Shown: positions 7,306-13,243 of the stretch, piece by piece | Numbering within the stretch: the stretch's first letter is position 1 | How the letters are laid out: every line of letters begins with the position of its first letter | Source of the DNA: Acidimicrobiaceae bacterium | GTDB lineage: Bacteria > Actinomycetota > Acidimicrobiia > Acidimicrobiales > Bog-793 | Length of the DNA: 14,047 nt | Assembly (NCBI GenBank): GCA_003170375.1 | Contig: PMZN01000098.1 | Location: 11,709-25,755, forward strand | Reading direction: 5' to 3' | Program-made: the position numbers and the translations under genes | Notes under the pieces: generated by a model | Database searches by the model: none | The model's input: the letters and a program-made list of their open reading frames with translations, nothing else | What the model was told of the DNA's origin: nothing

Positions 7306-7509
7306 ATGGCAGAGCGCGAGTTGAAGAAGCGACCGACGACGAGCCGTGAGGCGGCCGCGGCCGAGACCGAGACCGAGGCGCCCGCGACGACAGAGCGACG
7401 CGACCGGCTGAAGGCCGAGATCGACGACCTTCTCGACGAGATCGACGAGGTCCTCGAGAACAATGCGGAGGAGTTCGTCCGCAACTATGTCCAAAAGGGT
7501 GGGGAGTGA
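7306..7509 (+). CDS. pup: Prokaryotic ubiquitin-like protein Pup, ending in GGE
   Basis: 67-residue, mostly disordered protein tag. The N-terminal half is low-complexity (Thr/Glu/Ala) and starts the threading into Mpa; residues 30-58 ([20 protein letters not shown] and on) form the helix that pairs with the Mpa coiled coil; the C-terminus is NYVQKGGE. The last codon is GAG, so the protein is made with the C-terminal Glu that PafA activates and needs no deamidation, unlike the GGQ form of mycobacteria. The ATG at 7306 follows AAGGA (7295-7299) at 6 nt; the GTG at 7303 is too close. It starts 9 nt after dop and is followed by prcB after 31 nt. Confidence 0.97.
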   Translation: MAERELKKRPTTSREAAAAETETEAPATTERRDRLKAEIDDLLDEIDEVLENNAEEFVRNYVQKGGE

Positions 7510-7540
7510 GCAGAGGAGAGTCTCAGCAAAGGTGGCGCAG

Positions 7541-8398
7541 ATGAGCCTTCCCTTTTTCCCTTCGGGCAGTGACCCGGGACCGAGCTTCGTCGAGCTGCTG
7601 CGCCAGACGCGAGCTGCGGGAGCACGACTCCCCTCCGGCGCAGGCTCAGAGATCGTCGGCTCTGCCGGTCGCCAGCCTGCAGGCTTCGCGGCGACGCTGA
7701 TTCCCGGAATCACTCATGGCACGACGGTCGTGGCGCTGCGCTACGACAACGGCGTCGTCGTGGCGGGCGACCGACGCGCGACCGAGGGCAACCTGATCGC
7801 ACACCGCAGCATCGAGAAGGTCTTCCCGGCGGACAGGCACTCCGCAGTCGCCATTTCCGGCGCCGCAGGCAGTGCCATCGAGATGGTGCGGCTCTTCCAG
7901 ACCCAGCTCGAGCATTACGAGAAGGTCGAAGGGACATGCCTGAGCCTCGAGGGCAAGGCGAACCAGCTTGGGCAGATGGTCAGCGCGAACCTGCAGATGG
8001 CCATGCAGGGACTCGTCGTCATACCGCTGTTCGCTGGCTATGACCTGCGCTTGAAGAAGGGACGGATCTTCACCTACGACGTCACCGGGGGCCGCTTCGA
8101 GGAGACCGACTTCCACGCGACCGGCTCAGGTGGGCGCGATGCCAAGAACACCGTCAAGCTCAGCTACCGCGAACGCCTCGGACGCGATGAGGCGGTCCAG
8201 CTCGCGGTCGCCGCTTTGTACGAGGCGGCCGACGAGGACACCGCCACGGGCGGTCCGGACGCGATCCGGGGGATCTACCCCGTGGTCGCGACCGTCGACG
8301 CCGAGGGTTACCGCCGCCTCGAGGACACAGAGGTCGCCGAGCATTTCCGCAACGTCCTGGAGCGCCGCCGCGAGCGGGGCGAGGGAGGCGTGTCGTGA
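7541..8398 (+). CDS. prcB: 20S proteasome beta subunit, catalytic
   Basis: 285 residues, an N-terminal nucleophile threonine peptidase. A 60-residue propeptide ends in ITHG and cleavage exposes Thr61 ([11 protein letters not shown]), the catalytic residue. D77 (GDRRATEG) and K93 (IEKVF) fall at the D17 and K33 positions of the mature chain, completing the active-site set. The mature part is about 225 residues, as in M. tuberculosis PrcB, which has a 57-residue propeptide. I chose the ATG at 7541, with AAAGG 8 nt upstream; GTG at 7532 is an alternative that adds three residues. The frame is open further upstream into pup, but those starts would overlap it. It overlaps prcA at the stop. Confidence 0.97.
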   Translation: MSLPFFPSGSDPGPSFVELLRQTRAAGARLPSGAGSEIVGSAGRQPAGFAATLIPGITHGTTVVALRYDNGVVVAGDRRATEGNLIAHRSIEKVFPADRHSAVAISGAAGSAIEMVRLFQTQLEHYEKVEGTCLSLEGKANQLGQMVSANLQMAMQGLVVIPLFAGYDLRLKKGRIFTYDVTGGRFEETDFHATGSGGRDAKNTVKLSYRERLGRDEAVQLAVAALYEAADEDTATGGPDAIRGIYPVVATVDAEGYRRLEDTEVAEHFRNVLERRRERGEGGVS

Positions 8399-9192
8399 TG
8401 ACGATGCCCTACTACGTGGCACCCGAGCAGGTCATGAAGGACCGCGCCGAATACGCCCAGAAGGGGATAGCCAGAGGGCGCGCGCTTGTGGGGACCACCT
8501 ATGACCAGGGCGTGCTCATCGTGGCCGAGAACCCTTCGAGCACCCTTCACAAGATCAGCGAGATCTATGACCGCGTCGCGTTCGCCGGTGTGGGCCGTTA
8601 CAACGAGTTCGACCAGCTGAGGGTCGCGGGCGTGCGCCACGCCGACACCAAGGGCTATGCCTACTCACGGGAGGACGTGGACGCGCGCTCGCTCGCGAAC
8701 GTGTACGCCCAGTACCTCGGCCAGGTGTTCACCCACGAGATGAAGCCTCTCGAGGTCGAGATCCTCGTCGCGGAGCTCGACCCGGTGGGTGCGGCGCACC
8801 AGCTCTTCCACATCGCCTACGACGGCACTGTGTCAGACGAGCAGCGTTTCACGGTGCTCGGCGGGGAGGCGGACGCGATCGCCCACCGCATGGCAGCGAG
8901 ATTCCGTCAGGGCTGGCCCCTCGGCGAAGCAGTCGTCGCGTGCGTGGCGAGCCTGTCAGGCCCGACTCGAACACTTCGGGCCGATGATCTCGAGGTCGCG
9001 GTGCTGGAACATGGGGCTTGGCGCCGGACCTTTCGGCGCGTCACCGATGGCGAGGTCGCCCAACTGCTCGCTCATGGCGAGCCCGTCGAGATCGCTGCAG
9101 CGAAGTCCTCCGGCGCCGAGGGCGAGAGCCCGGCGGGCTCGGTGGATCAGTCGGGGGATGACACGGGCGACGTGCCTGCGGGCACCGCCTAG
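8398..9192 (+). CDS. prcA: 20S proteasome alpha subunit
   Basis: 264-residue subunit of the outer heptameric rings that form the gate and dock the ATPase. The N-terminus [20 protein letters not shown] with QKGIARG is the actinobacterial alpha-subunit signature; K52 in TLHKISEIYD matches the pocket lysine of M. tuberculosis PrcA that contacts the C-terminal carboxylate of Mpa. The last 35 or so residues are Ser/Gly/Asp/Glu-rich and surely disordered. GGGAGG at 8383-8388 serves the ATG at 8398 (9 nt) or the GTG at 8395 (6 nt); the prcB stop overlaps it as TGATG, so translation is coupled and the two subunits should be made in matched amounts. Confidence 0.97.
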   Translation: MTMPYYVAPEQVMKDRAEYAQKGIARGRALVGTTYDQGVLIVAENPSSTLHKISEIYDRVAFAGVGRYNEFDQLRVAGVRHADTKGYAYSREDVDARSLANVYAQYLGQVFTHEMKPLEVEILVAELDPVGAAHQLFHIAYDGTVSDEQRFTVLGGEADAIAHRMAARFRQGWPLGEAVVACVASLSGPTRTLRADDLEVAVLEHGAWRRTFRRVTDGEVAQLLAHGEPVEIAAAKSSGAEGESPAGSVDQSGDDTGDVPAGTA

Positions 9193-9210
9193 CCGGGTGG
9201 AGGCTGGGCA

Positions 9211-9257
9211 CTCGCGGCGCCCGCGAACCTGCTCGGGCGGCTGGTGCCGCGCTCGCG
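9211..9257. terminator. Inverted repeats between convergent prcA and the DUF2007-like gene
   Basis: TCGCGG-CGC-CCGCGA (9212-9226) and GCGGC-TGGT-GCCGC just after it lie in the 66-bp convergent gap. No T-run. A bidirectional terminator is likely by position. Confidence 0.35.
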
Positions 9258-9258
9258 G

Positions 9259-9642
9259 TCAGTGAAAAGACGCGATCACGCCGACCACCAGGACGAGCCC
9301 GACCATGGCGAGGACGAGAATCGTGCGGGCGCGGCGAGAACGGCCGGTGTCGGCGAAGTCCACCGGAGGAAGGTCCAGCACGCCTGCGTCCTCGGGGCCC
9401 AAGTCGGCGTAGCGTTCGTCGAAGGCCGCGTCTACGGCATCGCCGAGCAGGAGCGCCTGCGCAAGCTCGAGTTGGTCAGCGTGGACGAACACTGCGACGT
9501 TCGCAGGAAGGGGATAGGGGCCGTCGCTGAGGCCCCGCAGTTCGACCGGGATCCCTTCCGATCCCAGTCGTGCTGCAAGCACGTGGCCGTGAAAGGAGCC
9601 CAAGACGGTCGTCAAGTGGACCATGCGGTCTGATTGCGGCAT
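9259..9642 (-). CDS. DUF2007-like small tail-anchored membrane protein
   Basis: 127 residues. Residues 7-66 ([23 protein letters not shown], then IPVELRG, and [16 protein letters not shown]) have the ferredoxin-like layout of DUF2007, annotated as putative signal-transducing proteins that may bind regulatory ligands; this match is by eye. Residues 67-100 are an acidic linker, RSRRAR (101-106) is a stop-transfer-like basic patch, and 107-124 is a single membrane span with only three residues after it, so the protein is anchored by its tail with the domain in the cytoplasm. The ATG at 9642 has a TAGCCT hexamer 8 nt before it and no Shine-Dalgarno; an ATG at 9624 is the alternative. It is back-to-back with pafA and convergent with prcA, inside the proteasome locus. 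Confidence 0.8.
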   Translation of the reverse strand: MPQSDRMVHLTTVLGSFHGHVLAARLGSEGIPVELRGLSDGPYPLPANVAVFVHADQLELAQALLLGDAVDAAFDERYADLGPEDAGVLDLPPVDFADTGRSRRARTILVLAMVGLVLVVGVIASFH

Positions 9643-9650
9643 CCACTTCG

Positions 9651-9656
9651 AGGCTA
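9651..9656 (-). promoter_or_regulatory. Candidate -10 hexamer of the DUF2007-like gene
   Basis: TAGCCT on the minus strand, 8 nt before the ATG at 9642; overlaps the pafA hexamer at 9655-9656. Confidence 0.4.
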
Positions 9657-9660
9657 CCGT
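9655..9660 (+). promoter_or_regulatory. Candidate -10 hexamer of pafA
   Basis: TACCGT, 8 nt before the ATG at 9669, no Shine-Dalgarno. It overlaps the divergent hexamer by two bases. Nearby are a direct repeat ACTTCGA (9645-9651 and 9663-9669) and a dyad TCCAC/GTGGA (9642-9646, 9659-9663). Confidence 0.4.
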
Positions 9661-9668
9661 GGACTTCG

Positions 9669-11027
9669 ATGGACCGCAGGATCTTCGGGCTGGAGAACGA
9701 ATACGGCGTCACTTGTACCCTGCGCGGCCAGCGCCGGCTGAGCCCGGACGAGGTGGCTCGCTACCTCTTCAGGCGCGTCGTGAGCTGGGGTCGGTCGAGC
9801 AACGTCTTTCTCGAGAACGGGGCGAGGCTGTACCTTGACGTGGGCAGCCATCCCGAATATGCGACCCCGGAGTGCGACTCGATCGAGGACCTTGTCGCTC
9901 ACGACAAAGCAGGTGAGCGGATTCTCGAAGGTCTGATCGCTTCAGCAGAGAGCCGCTTGAGCGAGGAAGGCATCCGCGGGATTATCTACCTGTTCAAGAA
10001 CAACACCGACTCTGCCGGCAACTCCTACGGCTGCCACGAGAACTACCTCACGAGCCGCCGGGACGACTTCTCCCATTTTGTCCAGGTGCTCATCCCGTTC
10101 TTCGTGAGCCGGCAGATCTACTCCGGAGCGGGGAAGGTCCTCCAGACGGCTCGGGGTGCAACCTTCTGCCTTAGTCAGCGCGCCGAGCACATCTGGGAGG
10201 GGGTCTCCTCCGCGACGACGCGCAGTCGGCCGATCATCAACACGCGGGACGAGCCGCACGCGGACGCGGAGCGCTTCCGACGGCTGCACGTGATCGTCGG
10301 TGACTCGAACATGAGCGAGTACGCGACATTTCTCAAGGTCGGCGCCACGAGCATCCTGCTGCGCATGCTGGAAGACCCGAGCATCGTAATCCGCGACCTC
10401 ACTCTCGAGGACCCCATCAGAGCGATTCGGGAGATCAGCCATGACATGACGTGCCGGCGCGAGGTGCGACTTGCCAACGGGCGGGAGCTCAGCGCCCTCG
10501 ACATCCAGCGCGAATACCTGGATCGAGCGCTCCGCTACCACGAGCGGCGCGGTCTACCCCCCCTTGAGGAGCGCGCGCTCTCGATGTGGCAGCACTGCGT
10601 GCAAGCCATCGAGAAGGACCCGCTCAGCCTGGAACGCGAGTGTGACTGGGTAATCAAGTATCGCCTGATCGAGGCGTATCGAGCGCGCCACGAGCTTCCC
10701 CTCGGGCATCCCAGGGTGGCCCTGCTCGACCTGCAGTACCACGACGTCGACCGCAAGCGCGGAGTCTTCTACCTGCTCCAGGCCAAAGGTCGAGTGGACC
10801 GCACGACGACGGACGAGGCCATCACCAAGGCCATGGACTCACCTCCGGAGACCACCCGGGCAAGGCTTCGGGGCGAGTTCATCAAACGGGCGAAGGAAAA
10901 GCGCCGCGATTTCACGGTTGACTGGGTGCACCTGAAGCTGAACGACCAGACGCAGCGGACGGTACTTTTGAAGGACCCGTTCCGCTCGCACGATGAGCGC
11001 GTCGAGCGGCTCATCGAGTCGATTTAG
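9669..11027 (+). CDS. pafA: Pup-protein ligase PafA
   Basis: 452 residues, the same length as M. tuberculosis PafA. It phosphorylates the C-terminal Glu of Pup with ATP and joins it to substrate lysines by an isopeptide bond. It is a homologue of Dop in the glutamine-synthetase-like fold. E9 in FGLENEYG binds metal, D57 in [15 protein letters not shown] is the catalytic aspartate (D64 in Corynebacterium glutamicum), and [17 protein letters not shown] and [13 protein letters not shown] are shared with Dop. It lacks the Dop-loop insert, which with the tightly matching length separates ligase from depupylase. The C-terminal domain (about 400-452) has the PafA-type end [21 protein letters not shown]. 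The frame is open upstream to 9570, but the ATG at 9669 is the family start. Confidence 0.97.
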   Translation: MDRRIFGLENEYGVTCTLRGQRRLSPDEVARYLFRRVVSWGRSSNVFLENGARLYLDVGSHPEYATPECDSIEDLVAHDKAGERILEGLIASAESRLSEEGIRGIIYLFKNNTDSAGNSYGCHENYLTSRRDDFSHFVQVLIPFFVSRQIYSGAGKVLQTARGATFCLSQRAEHIWEGVSSATTRSRPIINTRDEPHADAERFRRLHVIVGDSNMSEYATFLKVGATSILLRMLEDPSIVIRDLTLEDPIRAIREISHDMTCRREVRLANGRELSALDIQREYLDRALRYHERRGLPPLEERALSMWQHCVQAIEKDPLSLERECDWVIKYRLIEAYRARHELPLGHPRVALLDLQYHDVDRKRGVFYLLQAKGRVDRTTTDEAITKAMDSPPETTRARLRGEFIKRAKEKRRDFTVDWVHLKLNDQTQRTVLLKDPFRSHDERVERLIESI

Positions 11028-11030
11028 GCT
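11025..11030 (+). promoter_or_regulatory. Possible -10 hexamer for lepB, overlapping the pafA stop codon
   Basis: TAGGCT, 8 nt before the GTG at 11039. Its TAG is the pafA stop codon, so the hexamer may be coincidence. Confidence 0.25.
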
Positions 11031-11051
11031 GCTGGCCGGTGACAGACGCGC

Positions 11052-11057
11052 GGGAGG
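11052..11057 (+). promoter_or_regulatory. Ribosome binding site of lepB
   Basis: GGGAGG, 5 nt before the ATG at 11063. It supports this ATG over the GTG at 11039. Confidence 0.6.
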
Positions 11058-11062
11058 CCTCG

Positions 11063-11743
11063 ATGAACGCGGACAACTTGGCGGAATCCCCCGCGCCATT
11101 GGTGCCCGAGTTCCCGATTGTCGCGGTCGACGGGTCTCAAGTGCGTCCCACAGAGCCAGCGCAACGCGCCGTTGACGTGTCCAGTCCCAAAGGCAAGAAG
11201 ACGACGAGGAACCAGAAGCGACGCATCGTCGAATGGATCGTCGTGGTTGTGTTCGCCGTGCTGGTGGCGGGCGGTTTGCGCACGTTCGCCGTCCAGGCGT
11301 TCTACGTTCCATCGGGCTCGATGCTGCCGACGTTGCAGATCGGCGATCGGATAGTCGTGATCAAGTTCGGCTACACGATCCAGCGGGGCGACATCGTGGT
11401 CTTCAAGCGGCCCCCCCAAGATGTCGGCACCCAGGACAAAGACCTTGTCAAACGTGTGATCGGCCTGCCGGGCGAGACGATCTCGTCTCGCGGGAACACG
11501 GTTCTGATAAACGGGCGGCCGCTGACCGAACCCTTCTTGCCCCCGCTCACCGGGCTGTGCGCCGAGAGCGCCGAGAACATTCCCCTCACCAAGATCGCCC
11601 CGGGGCACTACTTCGTGATGGGCGATTGTCGCGGTAACTCGGCCGACAGCCGAGTCTGGGGGACGCTGCCGGCCTCACTCGTGGTAGGGAGGGTGTTCGT
11701 GACCGTTTGGCGTTTCGGGCACCCCTATTTTCACTGGTTCTAG
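11063..11743 (+). CDS. lepB: Type I signal peptidase
   Basis: 226 residues; membrane-bound Ser/Lys peptidase that removes signal peptides from exported proteins. A hydrophilic N-terminus (1-54) is followed by one membrane span (about 55-71), then the catalytic domain outside: box B YVPSGSMLPTL with nucleophile S86, box D DLVKRVIGLPGE with general base K130, and box E GDCRGNSADSRVWG (187-200). Box E usually reads GDNR; here position 189 is Cys, and another Cys lies at 166, so a disulfide in the exported domain is possible. The start is the ATG with GGGAGG 5 nt upstream; a GTG at 11039 in frame would add eight residues. It lies 35 nt after pafA, where mycobacteria have pafB and pafC. A hairpin follows the stop. 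Confidence 0.95.
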   Translation: MNADNLAESPAPLVPEFPIVAVDGSQVRPTEPAQRAVDVSSPKGKKTTRNQKRRIVEWIVVVVFAVLVAGGLRTFAVQAFYVPSGSMLPTLQIGDRIVVIKFGYTIQRGDIVVFKRPPQDVGTQDKDLVKRVIGLPGETISSRGNTVLINGRPLTEPFLPPLTGLCAESAENIPLTKIAPGHYFVMGDCRGNSADSRVWGTLPASLVVGRVFVTVWRFGHPYFHWF

Positions 11744-11776
11744 CCGGTCAGCCCCTGCGGCGGGCGCTCGGACCGG
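11744..11776 (+). terminator. Hairpin directly after lepB
   Basis: CCGGTC (11744-11749) pairs with GACCGG (11771-11776), and an inner GCCC/GGGC pair lies within. No T-run. It probably ends the pafA-lepB transcript. Confidence 0.4.
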
Positions 11777-11900
11777 TCAGGACGAGTAACCTCCGGTGGC
11801 CATGAGATTCGCAGTTGCCCGCCGCCGTAGAACAGGCGCGGAACAGCCTGGATCCATTGGAGCACCTCGATCCCGGCCGGTTATCGCGCCGGCAGCACAG

Positions 11901-11906
11901 TAGGAT
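11901..11906 (+). promoter_or_regulatory. Candidate -10 hexamer of tatB
   Basis: TAGGAT, 7 nt before the GTG at 11914, no Shine-Dalgarno in between. The closest match to the TANNNT leaderless pattern in the window. Confidence 0.5.
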
Positions 11907-11913
11907 CGCCGTC

Positions 11914-12429
11914 GTGGGCGGTCTCGACCCGGCCAAGATATTCCTGATCCTAGTGATCGCGCTCATCGTCGTCGGGCCCGAGAGGTTGCCCGGTCTAGCG
12001 CGTCAGCTCGGCGGAATGTGGCGCGAGCTGAACCGCATGCGGGACAAATTCGAGGCGGAAGTCCGCGCCGCAGTCCCTGACCTCGACCTGCCGAACATAC
12101 CGACAAGCCCGTCGCGGGCGATAACCGGCTACATAACGGGTTTGGTGACCGGGCAGGGGGACACCTCGGTCGTCGGCGCCGCCACGGGCGCGGACGAGAT
12201 GGCTGCCGAGCCCGCCTATGGCGCCACCGGTGTTGCGACTGGCCGCGGGAGAAGAGGAACCCGGCTCGTACAGGGCGAGCAGGAGGAGGTGCAATCGAGC
12301 TGGCAGCCGCTCCTCGGAAGAGAGGAACCGACATCAGCGCGCAGGGCGCCCTCGGTGCCTTCGTCGTCGGCTGCCGGCTCGCTCTCCGCCGACACGGTTT
12401 TCGTGTTCGACGAGCCGAGCATGAACTGA
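11914..12429 (+). CDS. tatB: Sec-independent (Tat) translocase subunit TatB
   Basis: 171 residues; with TatC forms the receptor for folded proteins carrying twin-arginine signals. One N-terminal membrane span (about 8-20), then the hinge GPERLP (21-26), then an amphipathic helix (27-54), then a long Gly/Ala/Ser-rich tail (55-171). The glutamate in GPERLP is the TatB mark; TatA proteins have FG-x-x-KLP instead. M. tuberculosis has tatA next to tatC at the matching place, so a TatA-type role cannot be excluded, and no separate tatA is seen here. I chose the GTG at 11914 because the hydrophobic segment starts just after it and a -10-like TAGGAT lies 7 nt upstream; the frame is open to 11815, but that would add an arginine-rich N-terminus unlike the family. 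Confidence 0.88.
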   Translation: MGGLDPAKIFLILVIALIVVGPERLPGLARQLGGMWRELNRMRDKFEAEVRAAVPDLDLPNIPTSPSRAITGYITGLVTGQGDTSVVGAATGADEMAAEPAYGATGVATGRGRRGTRLVQGEQEEVQSSWQPLLGREEPTSARRAPSVPSSSAAGSLSADTVFVFDEPSMN

Positions 12430-12432
12430 GCC

Positions 12433-13221
12433 ATGGCCGCACCGGCGAGGCTTGCCAGGCTCCGCGCCCGAAGAGAGAACCCCCGCCCGACACCGGACGC
12501 CATGACGCTCGGCGAGCATCTCGGGGAGCTCCGCCGGCGCCTCATCATCTGCATCAGCGCGGTCGCGGTCGGGGCGATCGCCACCTACCTGCTCTACGAC
12601 CAGATCCTTGCCGTGCTGCAGGCGCCCTACTGCCAGGCCGTGACGCATACGAGTTCGGCCGCCAGGTGTGCCTTCTATGTCACCCAGCCCTTGCAGGGGT
12701 TCGCGCTCCGTCTCAACGTGTCGGCCTACGGCGGGCTTTTGATAGCCCTTCCCGTCACGCTCTACCAGCTTTGGCGCTTTGTCACCCCGGGCCTGAAGGC
12801 CAACGAGAAGAAGTACGCCGTCCCGTTCACCTTCGCCACTGCCGCCCTGTTCGGACTCGGTGCGTTCGTGGCGTACCTCACCTTCCCGCACGCAATGCGC
12901 TTCCTTCTCGACGTGAGCGGTCCCAGCAAGACAATCGTCGCCATCTTGTCGCCGAACTCCTACGTGCAGCTGATCCTGCTGCTGATGGTGGCCTTCGGTG
13001 TGACCTTCGAGTTCCCGGTGCTCCTCGTCGCGCTCGAGCTGGCGGGGGTGCTCACCCCGGCGAAGCTGTCCAAGTCGCGCCGGTGGGCGATCATCGGGAT
13101 GGTCGTGTTCGCAGCCGTTGTGACGCCGAGCTCGGACCCGTTCTCGATGCTCGCGCTCGCGATCCCGTTGATGTTGTTCTACGAGGGGTCCATCATCATC
13201 GGCAAGATGCTGCGCAAATGA
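12433..13221 (+). CDS. tatC: Sec-independent (Tat) translocase subunit TatC
   Basis: 262 residues, six membrane spans; binds the twin-arginine signal peptide. The conserved cytoplasmic N-terminus MTLGEHLGELRRRL (24-37) carries E32, and the first cytoplasmic loop has YQLWRFVTPGLKANEKK with E125, matching the two signal-recognition sites in E. coli TatC. The later stretch VTPSSDPFSMLALAIPLMLFYE (230-251) is the family's C-terminal signature. C67 and C79 in the first outer loop could form a disulfide. The start follows the tatB stop by 3 nt with only a weak GAG, so translation is likely coupled. An ATG at 12502 exactly at the conserved motif is the alternative start; the first 23 residues are basic and unremarkable. 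Confidence 0.96.
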   Translation: MAAPARLARLRARRENPRPTPDAMTLGEHLGELRRRLIICISAVAVGAIATYLLYDQILAVLQAPYCQAVTHTSSAARCAFYVTQPLQGFALRLNVSAYGGLLIALPVTLYQLWRFVTPGLKANEKKYAVPFTFATAALFGLGAFVAYLTFPHAMRFLLDVSGPSKTIVAILSPNSYVQLILLLMVAFGVTFEFPVLLVALELAGVLTPAKLSKSRRWAIIGMVVFAAVVTPSSDPFSMLALAIPLMLFYEGSIIIGKMLRK

Positions 13222-13243
13222 CCTGCAGGTCGCGAAGGAGCCC

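Noticed and set aside
7463..7540. Upstream extension of prcB into pup
   Set aside because: The frame is open, but ATG 7463 and 7487 lie inside pup and would lengthen the propeptide beyond family size; ATG 7541 has a proper ribosome site.
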